A stretch of DNA of 64,000 nt from Hymenobacter artigasi. GTDB lineage: Bacteria > Bacteroidota > Bacteroidia > Cytophagales > Hymenobacteraceae. The notes under the pieces are model-generated. The model was given only the letters and a program-made list of their open reading frames with translations, was not told the origin of the DNA and searched no databases. Location: assembly GCF_012275535.1 (NCBI RefSeq), contig NZ_JAAVTK010000007.1, positions 124,001 to 188,000 of the forward strand. The letters are read 5' to 3'. Within the stretch, counting starts at the first letter, position 1. The number at the start of each line of letters is the position of its first letter. Positions 45,917 through 56,035 of the stretch are shown here, piece by piece. Both the position numbers and the translations under genes were made by a program.

Positions 45917-46267
45917 CTATACTGAAATCACGCCTGCATAAGCCGCCGCCACAAACAGCGACAGCAATAGCAGCACAAAAGAAGGAACATACTTGTACCA
46001 GGGGTTGCGCACTTTAATGTGCGCCAGTTGCGCGCATAGCATCAAAAAAGCCATAATAAGGGCCGGTACCAGTACCAGCTGCGGAAACCAGATGCCGGCA
46101 ATCAGCAGCGTAGCCAGCGAGATTTTGGTTGCGCCCACCATGTTGCGTACCAAATCCGGCAGCCCATACTGTTTGAATTCCTTAACGATGTTATCGAAAC
46201 GGAATACCCACACCACAACAATGGAAAGGGCGATGATGATTTGGGCGAGTACAACTATTCCACTCAT
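45917..46267 (-). CDS. DoxX-like four-helix membrane protein B
   Basis: The 116-residue protein has the same layout (IVVLAQIIIALSIVVVWVF, then FKQYGLPDLVRNMVGATKIS, then two further hydrophobic hairpins). It is the first gene of a two-gene operon of paralogues, which may form heteromers. Nothing around it shows the partner process. Confidence 0.8.
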   Translation of the reverse strand: MSGIVVLAQIIIALSIVVVWVFRFDNIVKEFKQYGLPDLVRNMVGATKISLATLLIAGIWFPQLVLVPALIMAFLMLCAQLAHIKVRNPWYKYVPSFVLLLLSLFVAAAYAGVISV

Positions 46268-47158
46268 ATTCGATATTGTTTAAGAGGTACGCATTCTCGC
46301 AGGTCACCACGGCAGCCCTCTTCCTGCCGACGCTTCCCGTCTCGTGGTAGAAGTTACACCGAGTTGTCTTACATCCTGGTGTACACTCTACGGGCTCAGT
46401 TTATATTTGGTTGATTGTCAATATTATTTCCTGCTCAATAGCTTGTGCTTTAAATGCGGCCGGGCCAGCGCTACTGCCGCGCTCAGTGACGGCCGGAGCG
46501 GGGAATAGGGTGCGGGGCCTGCCCACGCCCGTCGTCGAACGATTCAGGCACAAGCCGTTCAACAACGGGCTACTGCAATCACCTTGAGAATGCTTTTGAA
46601 ACAGCAATAGCTGATAAATGATTTTTTGCCTAAAGCCGGATTGCCTCATGTGTTTTCCGGTAGCGCCGGCGAGGGCTATGCGCCGCCTAATGGTCGTGCA
46701 ACCTTCTGCCCCAGGGGGCGACTCGTAATGGTGCTGGTTTTGGAAGCCGCTACGCAACGAAATGCAGGGCTGGGGCGCGGGTATTATACCCCACTTAACA
46801 GCTCAGAAAATACCTTTTGGGGTTGGGGTGGAATAACAAAATAGTGAAAGTGAATGTCGCGCTATGTCCCGCTTTTAGATGATTCAGCGTCAGTAAATAG
46901 GCCGTTGCCGGGGCGGGAAAAATAAACCGGGTGCCGGTCAGGCAAAAGCTCAGAAAAAGCCCCCATATTTACGCTCCCTTTTCTCATGTTATCTGCCAAC
47001 CCTGAAAATCTACTATGGTGTATCGCCTCAGGATTTGACAACCCAACCTTGCTTTCAGTACGGGCTTTCGGCGTTTGGCTGTTGACGTTTTACGTCAGCA
47101 GCCTGGGCTATTGCTTTTAACATTTTTCTCATTTTTCCCACCCTTTTCATTTTGCTTC
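46268..47158. other. Intergenic region without a convincing gene
   Basis: About 890 bases separate divergently arranged units. Open frames here show no start, composition or motif that supports a gene. A small palindrome TGACGT-TTT-ACGTCA at 47083-47097 lies 62 bases before the next ATG and could be an operator. Confidence 0.6.
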
Positions 47159-50100
47159 ATGCAGCATAATTTACCTTTTACCAATGCGTCGCAATCCCTG
47201 CTCGTGGGGAGCCGTCGGCCAGTGGCTGGCCGGAGCTGGCGGCCCATGGTGGCCGCGGCCCTGGGCTTGTTGTCCATCTCGGTGGGCGCTTCGGCCCAGA
47301 ACCGGGCTTTCCCCCTGCCGCAGGCGGCTGAGAAAGTAGCCCGGCCGCTATCGGCGGCCCCGGTCGCCGTGCAACCCGTGCGGGCGGTAGCGGCCCGGCA
47401 GGTGCTGTCCGCTATCAGCTCGACGGCGGCGGGCGGCAACTGGAGCGCCCCGGCCACCTGGGTGGGCGGCGTGGTGCCCACAGCCGCCGACGACGTAACC
47501 ATCGTGGCCGGAGCCACGGTGACGCTGGACGTAGCGGCGGCGGCGGCTTCGCTCAACATCGCGGCCACGGGCTCGCTGCTGACCTCGGCCACTACAGTCT
47601 ACCAGCTGCAAGTAGCCGGCGACGTGACCAACAACGGCGTGCTCGACCTGAGCAACAGCGCCACCATCGGCTCGGACCTGCGCTTTACGGGCGCGGGCAA
47701 CGCGGCCTTCACCGGCACGGGCACCACCGATTTGCAGACCGTGTCCCTCGCCAAATCGGTGCGAGCCGACATTGTGGAGATGAACCTGCCGACGCTGTCG
47801 GTGAAGGGCAGCACCACCTCGGGCGACGGCTTCCTGTCGACGCGCATCACCACCAACACCGTGGATGACATGACCGGCACCCTGAAGATTTCGGGTACGG
47901 CCACCATCAGCAACAAGGTGTTTAGCAACGCGGCTTCTTACTTTATTCCGGCCACTGGCGGCTTCTGGCTGAACAACGCCAACTTTACGGTAGCCAGCCA
48001 GACGGGCTCGCCAACGGTGAACGGCTCGCTGCGCATCTCGACTGGCACGTACAACGTGGGCAGTTCGATTGGCAACTCCATTCTGTTCGGTTCGGCGGCG
48101 GTCTACACCCAGGAGGGCGGCACGCTGAACACGGTAGGCCGTTTTGGCTCCTTTACCAGCGCTACGTCGGCGGCGGCCATGACTTTCACCCTGAACGGCG
48201 GTACCCTCAACGTGAGCACCGTGGGCAACGCGTCGGGCACGCCCTCGTTCGGCGTGAACGGCACCAACGTTGTTTCGGGCGGCACCATCAATCTGGTGCA
48301 GCGCAGCACTGCGGCCACCCCGCTCGACTACTACGTGGCGGGCACCTATACCTACACCGGTGGCACCGTGAACGTGGGCACGGCCGCGACGGCCACCAAC
48401 TTCGACTTCCGCATTCGCGGGACGTTTCCGAACCTGACCATCGACAACACGACCAACCCCAAGAGCGCCCTGTTGCAGGGCCAGACCAACGTGTATGGCA
48501 CTACGCTGACTACGCCCGGTGCCACGCTCAACCTGAACGGGCTCCTGTTGTTGCAGTTTGGCGCAGCCGTCACCAACAACGGTACGCTAACCGGTACTAC
48601 GGCGAGCAGCACGGTGTACTTCGCAGGCTCCGTGCCCCAGACGATGGGTGGTACGGGTACATTTAGCGTTATCCGCACCATCACCGTCGACAACAGCGGC
48701 GGCGGGGTTACGCTAAGCGTACCCGTGGTGACGACCCGCGTCAACCTCTTCACCGGTAACCTCAACGGCGGCAGCAACCTGACCATAGGCGACGCGACGG
48801 CTGCGTTTTTCGTTATCCAGATTGGGGTAACGAGCAACCCCAACACCAGCGGTTCGATTACTTCGGCCCCGACCTTTAACATTGGCAGCGGCGCATTGCA
48901 GCTGATTTATGCGCCGGAGCTGACGGCCCGCACTACCGGGTTTGAGATTCCGGCTACCCGCATTGTGGATGCCGTGAGCATTGCCAATCCGATGGGCGTC
49001 ATTCTGGCGGGCGGCAACCTGCTGGTGAATGCCAGCGGGGTATCGACGGGTTCGCTGTTGCTGAGCAGCGGCATCCTGACCACTTCGGCTACCAATAAGC
49101 TGACGCTGGGCACGGCCGCCGCAACGCTGCCCACCGGCTCGGCTACTTCGTATGTGAAAGGCCTCCTGGGCATCACCGTGAACAGTGCTACGGCCGTGGC
49201 CCGCACGTTTGCCGTGGGCGATGCCGCCGGCTGGCGGCCGGTAGTGGTTTCGGGCATTACCGCCGCCACCGACCAGGTATTTACCGCCACGGTCGTGAGT
49301 GGTGCCACGGGCGGCACCGGCGTTTCGCCGGTTACCAACCTGAACCCCACCCGCTACGTGCGCCTTGAGAACACGGCCAACCTGCCAGCCACGGCCACCG
49401 TGCAGCTGAGCTACGGCGCCGATGACGTGCTGGGCAACACCGCTACGGCGGTGGTGGCCCAGGCCGCTACGGCCACCGGCGCATATGCCTCCATCGGCGG
49501 CGCGGCGGCTACTGTTCCTGCTACGGGCTTGGTTTCGACCACGAGCCTGACGCCCGGCAACGACTTCTTTGTGCTGGCCAATACCGAAGGCGGCACCCTC
49601 AGCACCTCGGTGGCAGCGGTTTGCAGCGGTACCAATTCCGGCACCATCACGCTGGCCAGCAACGTGGGCACAATTGTGAAATACCAGGCCGACAACGGCT
49701 CGGGCTTCGTGGATGTGGCTGGTACCAATACCACCAGCACGCTGGCTTTCAGCAACCTGACGGCTACCACCACGTTCCGCGCCGTTATCCTCACTGCGGA
49801 TAGCCGCACCGTGTTTTCGGCTCCGGTAACGGTGACCGTGAACCCGGCCCCGACGGCTGCGCTGGCGGCTACTTCGGCTACTACGTTCTGCGGCCCGGGC
49901 TCCCTCACGCTGGCCGCTACGCCGGTTACGGGTGCTACCTACCAGTACCAGCTCAACGGTGCCAACATTACCGGGGCTACTTCGGCCAGCTACACCGCTA
50001 CGGTTTCGGCCAGCGGCAGCTACACGGTGATTGTGACCAGCGCTGCAGGTTGCACGGCTACCTCGACGCCGGTTGCCGTGACGGTGAACCCGGCCACTAC

Positions 50101-51574
50101 GGCCACGTTCGCCTACTCGGCCGCTACCTACTGCGCTACCGGCACCAACCCCACCGCTACGGTGACGGGCACGGCCGGCGGCACGTTTAGCTCGACCACG
50201 GGCCTAAGCATCAACGCTACGACCGGTGCTATCAACCTGAGCGCCTCGACCCTGGGCACCTATACCGTGACCTACAGCGTAAGCGGCATCTGCCCGTCGT
50301 CGGCTACGGCTTCGGTGACCATCACCTCGGGCCAGGCAGCTACCTTCAGCTACCCGGCTGCTACCACGTATTGCGCGGGCAGCACCAGCACGGTTTCGCC
50401 CACGCTGGGCACCGGCGCTTCGGCGGGCACGTTCACGTCCACCACGGGCCTGAGCATTAACGCCACCACCGGCGTTATCACGCTCAGCACTTCCACGGCT
50501 GGCACCTACACCGTGACCAACACCGTGGCTGCTGCTGGTTCTTGCGCTGCGGCTACGGCCACCACTTCGGTAACCGTCACGCCGGCCACTACGGCCACGT
50601 TCGCCTACTCGGGCGCTACATACTGCGCCACCGGCACCAACCCCACCGCTACGGTGACGGGCACGGCTGGCGGCACGTTCAGCTCCACTGCGGGCCTGAG
50701 CCTGAATGCCAGCACGGGTGCTATCAACCTGAGCGCCTCGACCCCGGGCACCTACACCGTGACCTACACGGTGGCCGGTGCCTGCGGTAGCTCGGCCACG
50801 GCTTCGGTCACCATCACGGCTGCTCCGACGGCTACGTTCAGCTACGCCACCACCACGGGCTGCGCTGGTTCGACCACGGCCGTAACGCCCACGCTGGGCA
50901 CCGGCGCTTCGGCCGGCACCTACTCCTCGACCACCGGCCTGGTGATTAACGCCACCACCGGCGCTATTACCCTGGCAACCTCCACGGCCGGCACCTACAC
51001 CGTGACCAACACGGTGGCTGCCGCTGGCGGCTGCGCCGCCGCCACGGCCACGGCCACCTTCACGGTGAACCCGCGCCCGGCTACGCCCACCATCAGCGTG
51101 GTGTACAATGGGACCACGACGACGCTGACCTCCAGCGCCACCACCGGCAACCAGTTCTTCCTCAACGGCGTGGCCATTGCGGGCGCGACCGGCCAGACCT
51201 ACGTGGTGAACGGCCTGCCCGCTCAGTACGGTTCCTACACCGTGACCACCACCAACGCCAACGGCTGCGTTTCGCTGCCCTCCACGGCACTGGTGGTAAC
51301 GTCCAGCGTGAAGCCGCTGGCCGGCACTTCGCTGAGCGTGTTCCCGAACCCCACCCACGATGGCAACCTCAAAGTGGAGCTGACCGGCTACCGCGCCCCA
51401 GCCGAGCTGACGGTGCTCAACGCCCTGGGCCAGGTGGTGTTTGCCGCCACGGTGCCCGCCTCGAACGGCACGACCACGCAGGCGGTCAACCTGACGCAGC
51501 TGTCCACCGGCATCTACATCCTGCGGGTGAAGACCGAAGGCGGCCTCGACACGCGCCGCGTAGTGAAGGACTAA
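47159..51574 (+). CDS. Large T9SS-secreted adhesin-like repeat protein
   Basis: The ATG at 47159 begins a long N-terminus with a hydrophobic segment (MVAAALGLLSISVGASA) that acts as a signal peptide. The first about 600 residues are beta-helix-like (GGNWSAPATWVGGVVPTAAD and repeated short strands). Four Ig-like modules of about 80 residues follow at about 977-1305 in an A-B-A-B pattern (A: ATFAYS..TYCATGTNPTA; B: TFSY....CAGST..V.PTLG). The C-terminus is a T9SS type A domain (LSVFPNPTHDGNLKVEL, LSTGIYILRVKTEGG). It is probably a surface or secreted structural protein. Ala/Thr/Gly/Ser dominate and charged residues are scarce. Confidence 0.85.
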   Translation: MQHNLPFTNASQSLLVGSRRPVAGRSWRPMVAAALGLLSISVGASAQNRAFPLPQAAEKVARPLSAAPVAVQPVRAVAARQVLSAISSTAAGGNWSAPATWVGGVVPTAADDVTIVAGATVTLDVAAAAASLNIAATGSLLTSATTVYQLQVAGDVTNNGVLDLSNSATIGSDLRFTGAGNAAFTGTGTTDLQTVSLAKSVRADIVEMNLPTLSVKGSTTSGDGFLSTRITTNTVDDMTGTLKISGTATISNKVFSNAASYFIPATGGFWLNNANFTVASQTGSPTVNGSLRISTGTYNVGSSIGNSILFGSAAVYTQEGGTLNTVGRFGSFTSATSAAAMTFTLNGGTLNVSTVGNASGTPSFGVNGTNVVSGGTINLVQRSTAATPLDYYVAGTYTYTGGTVNVGTAATATNFDFRIRGTFPNLTIDNTTNPKSALLQGQTNVYGTTLTTPGATLNLNGLLLLQFGAAVTNNGTLTGTTASSTVYFAGSVPQTMGGTGTFSVIRTITVDNSGGGVTLSVPVVTTRVNLFTGNLNGGSNLTIGDATAAFFVIQIGVTSNPNTSGSITSAPTFNIGSGALQLIYAPELTARTTGFEIPATRIVDAVSIANPMGVILAGGNLLVNASGVSTGSLLLSSGILTTSATNKLTLGTAAATLPTGSATSYVKGLLGITVNSATAVARTFAVGDAAGWRPVVVSGITAATDQVFTATVVSGATGGTGVSPVTNLNPTRYVRLENTANLPATATVQLSYGADDVLGNTATAVVAQAATATGAYASIGGAAATVPATGLVSTTSLTPGNDFFVLANTEGGTLSTSVAAVCSGTNSGTITLASNVGTIVKYQADNGSGFVDVAGTNTTSTLAFSNLTATTTFRAVILTADSRTVFSAPVTVTVNPAPTAALAATSATTFCGPGSLTLAATPVTGATYQYQLNGANITGATSASYTATVSASGSYTVIVTSAAGCTATSTPVAVTVNPATTATFAYSAATYCATGTNPTATVTGTAGGTFSSTTGLSINATTGAINLSASTLGTYTVTYSVSGICPSSATASVTITSGQAATFSYPAATTYCAGSTSTVSPTLGTGASAGTFTSTTGLSINATTGVITLSTSTAGTYTVTNTVAAAGSCAAATATTSVTVTPATTATFAYSGATYCATGTNPTATVTGTAGGTFSSTAGLSLNASTGAINLSASTPGTYTVTYTVAGACGSSATASVTITAAPTATFSYATTTGCAGSTTAVTPTLGTGASAGTYSSTTGLVINATTGAITLATSTAGTYTVTNTVAAAGGCAAATATATFTVNPRPATPTISVVYNGTTTTLTSSATTGNQFFLNGVAIAGATGQTYVVNGLPAQYGSYTVTTTNANGCVSLPSTALVVTSSVKPLAGTSLSVFPNPTHDGNLKVELTGYRAPAELTVLNALGQVVFAATVPASNGTTTQAVNLTQLSTGIYILRVKTEGGLDTRRVVKD

Positions 51575-51592
51575 TTAGCCTGCGCTAGTACC

Positions 51593-51629
51593 AAAAAAGC
51601 CCTGACCAGCATTGGTCAGGGCTTTTTTT
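51593..51629. terminator. Bidirectional terminator
   Basis: AAAAAAGCCCTGACCA pairs with TGGTCAGGGCTTTTTT. It ends the large T9SS gene and the convergent DTV-family gene. Confidence 0.93.
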
Positions 51630-51658
51630 GTGGATAAACGGGCGCGGAAGTCGGCGCA

Positions 51659-52582
51659 TTACCGGCGGCCCCGGCGCTCCATTTTTTCGCGGTAGGTGCG
51701 GCCGGCCGCAATGTGCTTGGGCTTGAGCTGGGCGCGCAGGGCAGGCGGGAGCGGATGGCCAGCCAGGTACTCGTCGTGCAGCAGCTTAAACTTGGCGTCG
51801 GAGTAGGGGGCATTGTGCACGAACATGTACGTGACGCCGCCTGTCATCAGCAGCAGGCCGAGGGCTATCTGGCCCGCCGGCGGGTCGCTGCTCTGGGTCT
51901 GGATGTAGGGCGAATTCGGAACGCCGGTTTTGGCGGCACCAGTCATCAGGCGGAGGCCGGGTAGGGCGAGTAGGATGGGCAGCTGCCCGACCAGCCGCTT
52001 GGCATTGAACAGACCCTGCACGGCGTCGAGCGTATCCTGCCGGGCGTCGGCCAGCGTCCGGGGCGGGGCTTCGGCCGCCGGAGTACCGGAAACCGGGGCC
52101 GGAACAGCGCCGTCGGCCGCCAGCGCACCAGTAGGGGCAGTACTATAGGCAAGCAGCGGATTTGGCGCGGAGGCTGTGCCGTGCAGTGGGGCAAAGTTGC
52201 CGTGCAGCCGGCGCTGAACGTCGATGGGCAGGTGGCCAGTGGCGGCCAGCTTCTGCAATACCCGGCGCTCACGCCCCCACCCGAACTGAATTAGCTTCTT
52301 GGTGCCCAGCACCGCCAGAGCCGAGCCGATGACGACACCGGGCATCCAGACGCCGGCACTGGTGGCCTGCTGGGCGGGAATGATGGAGGCCGCCGTGCCC
52401 GCTCCGCCAAACGCCAGCCACCCAAACCCGCCGCCGCGCCGGCTCTGAAACAGCTCGTGCACGGCCCGGGCCGAATCCTGGCGCGTGAGGTAGAAAGTGC
52501 CCGGGACCGGGTTGGTCGGGGCCTGGGCCCGCGCCGCGCCGAGGGGAAGCAGCAGTAAAAGCAGCTGGTAGCGTTTCAGCAT
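51659..52582 (-). CDS. Long DTV-family protein with two motif copies
   Basis: The ATG at 52582 begins a signal peptide (RYQLLLLLLPLGAARAQA). The 307-residue protein carries two halves that each begin with the family motif: DSARAVHELFQSRRGGGFGW near residue 35 and DTLDAVQGLFNAKRLVGQLP near 170. Each is followed by hydrophobic segments and a basic helix (LPIDVQRRLHGNF and LPPALRAQLKPKH). The C-terminus is TYREKMERRGRR, the ending also seen in the shortened copies at 42688 and 44187. Function is unknown. Confidence 0.78.
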   Translation of the reverse strand: MLKRYQLLLLLLPLGAARAQAPTNPVPGTFYLTRQDSARAVHELFQSRRGGGFGWLAFGGAGTAASIIPAQQATSAGVWMPGVVIGSALAVLGTKKLIQFGWGRERRVLQKLAATGHLPIDVQRRLHGNFAPLHGTASAPNPLLAYSTAPTGALAADGAVPAPVSGTPAAEAPPRTLADARQDTLDAVQGLFNAKRLVGQLPILLALPGLRLMTGAAKTGVPNSPYIQTQSSDPPAGQIALGLLLMTGGVTYMFVHNAPYSDAKFKLLHDEYLAGHPLPPALRAQLKPKHIAAGRTYREKMERRGRR

Positions 52583-52645
52583 AAATAGAAAAGGAAGTGG
52601 AAAAACGGCACAAGTTAGGAAGGCATCCCCCAAATCTGAAGCCGC

Positions 52646-52653
52646 TAGCTTTG
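52646..52653 (+). promoter_or_regulatory. TAnnTTTG promoter box four bases before ATG
   Basis: TAGCTTTG matches the Bacteroidota -7 consensus exactly and ends four bases before the ATG of the HupE-like gene, so the transcript is probably leaderless or nearly so. A -33 TTTG element is not clear. Confidence 0.6.
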
Positions 52654-52657
52654 CCGC

Positions 52658-53266
52658 ATGGCTTCCGTTTTCCAGACCTACCTGCAACTCGGCTTTTTGC
52701 ACATCTGCACGCCGCACGCGGCCGACCACCTCACGTTTCTGCTGGCCCTGTGCGCGCCCTACGTGCTGGCCGACTGGCGGCGCGTGCTGGCGCTGGTCAC
52801 CAGCTTCACGGTGGGGCACTCGCTCACGCTGGCGCTGGCCACGCTGGGCCTGGTGGCGTTTCGGCCGGCTATTATCGAGGCACTGATTCCGGTGACCATT
52901 ATCCTTACCGCGCTGTGGAATCTGCGGGGGGCTGGTTCGGCTTTGGTTCGGCCCACACTGCGCCCGGCTCCGGTGCTGGCCGCCGCGCCCAACGCGCTGG
53001 CCCTGGTCTTCGGATTAATTCACGGGCTGGGTTTTTCCAACTACCTGCGGGCGCTGCTGGGGCCGAACAGTAGGCCGGTGCAGGAACTGCTGGCCTTCAA
53101 TGTAGGCGTGGAGCTGGGGCAGGTGCTGATTGTAAGCGCCATTCTGCTGCTGGGTGCGCTGCTGTTGCGCGGCCTCGGCGTGCAGCGGCGCGACTGGCTG
53201 CTGACCACCAGCGGCGCGGCCCTGGGCATTGCTACGGTGCTGCTGCTGCAGCTGCTATGGCCGTAG
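52658..53266 (+). CDS. HupE/UreJ-like membrane protein
   Basis: The 202-residue protein has the family signatures: GFLHICTPHAADHLTFLLAL near the N-terminus, SFTVGHSLTLALA near residue 50 and FGLIHGLGFSNYLR near residue 120. It has about six hydrophobic segments. HupE/UreJ proteins are linked to nickel or cobalt uptake for hydrogenase and urease, but no such enzyme lies nearby and many Bacteroidota carry this type as a lone gene. Metal transport is therefore a cautious inference. Confidence 0.85.
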   Translation: MASVFQTYLQLGFLHICTPHAADHLTFLLALCAPYVLADWRRVLALVTSFTVGHSLTLALATLGLVAFRPAIIEALIPVTIILTALWNLRGAGSALVRPTLRPAPVLAAAPNALALVFGLIHGLGFSNYLRALLGPNSRPVQELLAFNVGVELGQVLIVSAILLLGALLLRGLGVQRRDWLLTTSGAALGIATVLLLQLLWP

Positions 53267-53302
53267 GGGCGGGGGCAGGGATTCAGGCGACGAAAAAGAA
53301 CG

Positions 53303-53408
53303 TCATGCCGAGCGTAGCCGAGGCATCTCGCGTGCCACTGCTAATCAAACACGTCTTCACGATTGGATTACTACCCCCCGCGAGATGCCTCGGCTGCACT
53401 CGGCATGA
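53303..53408. repeat. TCATGC-type inverted repeat
   Basis: The 30-base arms (53303-53332 and 53379-53408) pair with few mismatches and contain CGAGGCATCTCGCG. It lies between the HupE-like and M1-peptidase genes. A TAACTTTA box at about 53473, after the repeat, may be the peptidase promoter. Confidence 0.85.
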
Positions 53409-53536
53409 GGTTTCGATGGCTCTTCCATTTTCCCTTATTGCCCACTCGCCGCGCCCTTCCGCAACCTTGCCGTAACTTTAAGCGACCTTATCGGTCGCCA
53501 GTTTTTAATCTGATTTCTTCACTTCACGCTTTTTCT

Positions 53537-55897
53537 ATGCGTCGTCTTTTATTCGCCGGCTTGGTGCTGGCCGTGGCAGGGCAGGCACCCGCCATTGCCC
53601 AAACCACCAACTCCGGCACCGACAAATTTGCGCAGCTCGAAACGATGCTGCCCACCCCCAACAGCTACCGCACCGCCAGCGGCGCGCCCGGCACCGACTA
53701 CTGGCAGCAGCGGGCCGACTACGACATCAAAGTCACCCTCGATGATGCCAAGCAGGCCCTCACCGGCCGCGAAACCATCACCTACACCAACCTCTCGCCC
53801 GATGCGCTGCCCTACCTCTGGGTGCAGCTCGACCAGAATATCTACGAGAAAAACTCGATTGCCAACGCCACGCAGGTGGGCCAGCTGCAGGACAAGATGA
53901 CGTTCCAGGCGGTGGATGGCATGATGTCGGGCTTCGATGGCGGCTTCAAGATTGAGAGCGTGACCGGCAAGGACGGCCGCGCCCTGCACACCGTCACCAA
54001 CAACACCATGATGCGCATCGACCTGCCCACGCCGCTGCTGCCGCGCCAGGCCGTATCGTTCCAGGTGAAGTGGCACTACAACATCACCGACCAGTACAAG
54101 CAGGGTGGCCGCAGCGGTTTCGAGTACTTCGAGGCCGATAAGAACTACCTCTACGAGATGGCCCAGTTCTACCCGCGCATGGCCGTGTATTCCGACAACC
54201 AGGGCTGGCAGCACAAGCAGTTTCTGGGCAATGGCGAGTTCACGCTGCCTTTCGGTGACTACAAGGTGAGCATCACCGCGCCGGCCGACCACATCGTGGG
54301 CGCTACCGGCACGCTGCAAAATGCCGCCCAGGTCCTCACCGGCACGCAGCAGAAGCGCTGGGAGCAGGCCAAATCGGCCACCAAGCCCGTGCTCATCGTG
54401 AGCCAGGACGAGGCCGTGAAAAACGAAAGCAGCCGCGCCACCGGCACCAAAACCTGGACGTTTGCCGCCAAAAACGTGCGCGACTTCGCCTGGGCCAGCT
54501 CGCGCAAGTTCATCTGGGATGCCATGCAGATTAAGCAGGATGGCAAGCCCGTGATGTGCATGAGCTACTACCCCAAGGAGGGCAACCCCCTGTGGGGCCA
54601 GTACTCGACGCAGGTGGTGGCCCACACCATCAAAACCTACTCGAAATACACCATCCCGTATGCCTACCCCGTGGCCATTTCGGTGCACGGCCCGGTGGGC
54701 GGCATGGAGTACCCGATGCTGTGCTTCAACGGCGGCCGGCCCGAGAAGGACGGCACCTACTCGCAGCAGGTGAAATACGGGATGATTTCGGTGATTATCC
54801 ACGAAGTGGGCCACAACTTCTTCCCCATGATTATCAACTCCGACGAGCGGCAGTGGACGTGGATGGACGAGGGCCTGAACTCGTTCGTGCAGTTCCTGAC
54901 CGAGCAGGAGTGGGAGCGCAACTACCCCAGCCGCCGCGGCGAGCCCCGCAACATTGCCGCTTACATGGCCACCGCCGACAACCTGCAATCGCCGATTATG
55001 ATTAACTCGGAGTCGGCGCTGCAATTTGGCAATAACGCCTACGGCAAGCCCGCCACGGCCCTCAACATCCTGCGCGAAACGGTGATGGGCCGCGAGCTGT
55101 TCGACTACGCCTTCAAAACCTACGCCCAGCGCTGGGCCTACAAGCACCCCACGCCCGCCGACCTGTTCCGGACCATGGAAGACGCTTCGGCCGTGGACCT
55201 CGACTGGTTCTGGCGCGGCTGGTTCTACACCACCGAGCACACCGATATTGCCCTGGAGTCGGTGAAATCCTACAACGCCAGCACCCGCAACCCGCAGGTT
55301 GAAAACGCCCGCCTGCAGCAGCAGAAGGCCGCCGCGCCGCAGTCCATCACGGCCCAGCGCAACGCCACCGACATCCCCAAAACCCTGGTCGATGAGAAGC
55401 CCGAGCTGAAGGACTTTTACAACAACTACGACCCGCTGGCCGTGACGCCCGCCGACCAGCAGCGCTACACCGCCATGCTCGGCACCCTCACGCCCGAGCA
55501 GCAGCAGCGCCTCGGCGATTCGCAGAGCAATTTCTACGAGCTGAGCCTGCGCAACGTGGGCGGCCTGGTAATGCCCGTCATCGTGCAGATGACTTTTGCC
55601 GACAACACCCAGGAAATCCAGACCATTCCGGCCGAAATCTGGCGCAAAAACAACGCCCAGGTCACCAAGGTCATTGTAACCAAGAAGCCCGTCATCAGCT
55701 TCGTTATCGACCCCTTCCAGCAAACGGCCGATACCGATTTGAGCAACAACGCCTTCCCCCGTCAGCCCGCCGCTTCGCGCTTCGAGCTGTTTGAGCAGCA
55801 GCGGCCGCAGGCCCAGCCCAACCCCATGCAGCAGCTAAAAGCCACCGCCAGCCCCATGCAGAAGTTGGAACAGAAGCCGGTGGGCAGCGGCCAGTAA
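53537..55897 (+). CDS. Secreted M1-like zinc metallopeptidase
   Basis: The ATG at 53537 starts a signal peptide (RRLLFAGLVLAVAGQAPAIA). The protein of 786 residues has the gluzincin motif HEVGH at residues 422-426 and the third zinc ligand E445 in MDEGLNSF, an HEXXH-X18-E arrangement. The N-terminal beta-domain (YDIKVTLDDAKQALTGRETI) and GPVGGMEYPMLCFNGG (the substrate-binding GxMEN-like region, here GGMEY) fit M1 aminopeptidase-related enzymes. A Gln/Ala-rich tail ends the protein. It probably degrades peptides in the periplasm or outside the cell. Confidence 0.92.
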   Translation: MRRLLFAGLVLAVAGQAPAIAQTTNSGTDKFAQLETMLPTPNSYRTASGAPGTDYWQQRADYDIKVTLDDAKQALTGRETITYTNLSPDALPYLWVQLDQNIYEKNSIANATQVGQLQDKMTFQAVDGMMSGFDGGFKIESVTGKDGRALHTVTNNTMMRIDLPTPLLPRQAVSFQVKWHYNITDQYKQGGRSGFEYFEADKNYLYEMAQFYPRMAVYSDNQGWQHKQFLGNGEFTLPFGDYKVSITAPADHIVGATGTLQNAAQVLTGTQQKRWEQAKSATKPVLIVSQDEAVKNESSRATGTKTWTFAAKNVRDFAWASSRKFIWDAMQIKQDGKPVMCMSYYPKEGNPLWGQYSTQVVAHTIKTYSKYTIPYAYPVAISVHGPVGGMEYPMLCFNGGRPEKDGTYSQQVKYGMISVIIHEVGHNFFPMIINSDERQWTWMDEGLNSFVQFLTEQEWERNYPSRRGEPRNIAAYMATADNLQSPIMINSESALQFGNNAYGKPATALNILRETVMGRELFDYAFKTYAQRWAYKHPTPADLFRTMEDASAVDLDWFWRGWFYTTEHTDIALESVKSYNASTRNPQVENARLQQQKAAAPQSITAQRNATDIPKTLVDEKPELKDFYNNYDPLAVTPADQQRYTAMLGTLTPEQQQRLGDSQSNFYELSLRNVGGLVMPVIVQMTFADNTQEIQTIPAEIWRKNNAQVTKVIVTKKPVISFVIDPFQQTADTDLSNNAFPRQPAASRFELFEQQRPQAQPNPMQQLKATASPMQKLEQKPVGSGQ

Positions 55898-55950
55898 GCA
55901 CCTCACCCGGTTTCCTCTTCGCAGGAAACGAGGGCCAGCTGAAATTACAT

Positions 55951-56000
55951 TGACAAACAAGAAGCCCATTGCTGTTCAGCAATGGGCTTCTTGTTTGTCA
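55951..56000. terminator. Perfect 24-bp hairpin between convergent genes
   Basis: The arms 55951-55974 and 55977-56000 are exact complements (core AAGCCCATTGCTG / CAGCAATGGGCTT) with a two-base loop. It serves the M1-peptidase gene and the convergent cytochrome gene. Confidence 0.88.
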
Positions 56001-56035
56001 GGCTCCCCCACTCCGCAGGAGCGGGGGTTGGGAGG

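Noticed and set aside
46401-46757. A 118-codon minus strand open frame in the long intergenic region
   Set aside because: It has no start context, motif or conserved-looking composition, and part of it overlaps a small palindrome.
53549-55723. A 724-codon minus strand open frame opposite the M1-type peptidase
   Set aside because: It is the antisense of a well-supported peptidase with catalytic motifs; its composition (Val/Gly/His/Arg-rich) is typical of shadow frames.
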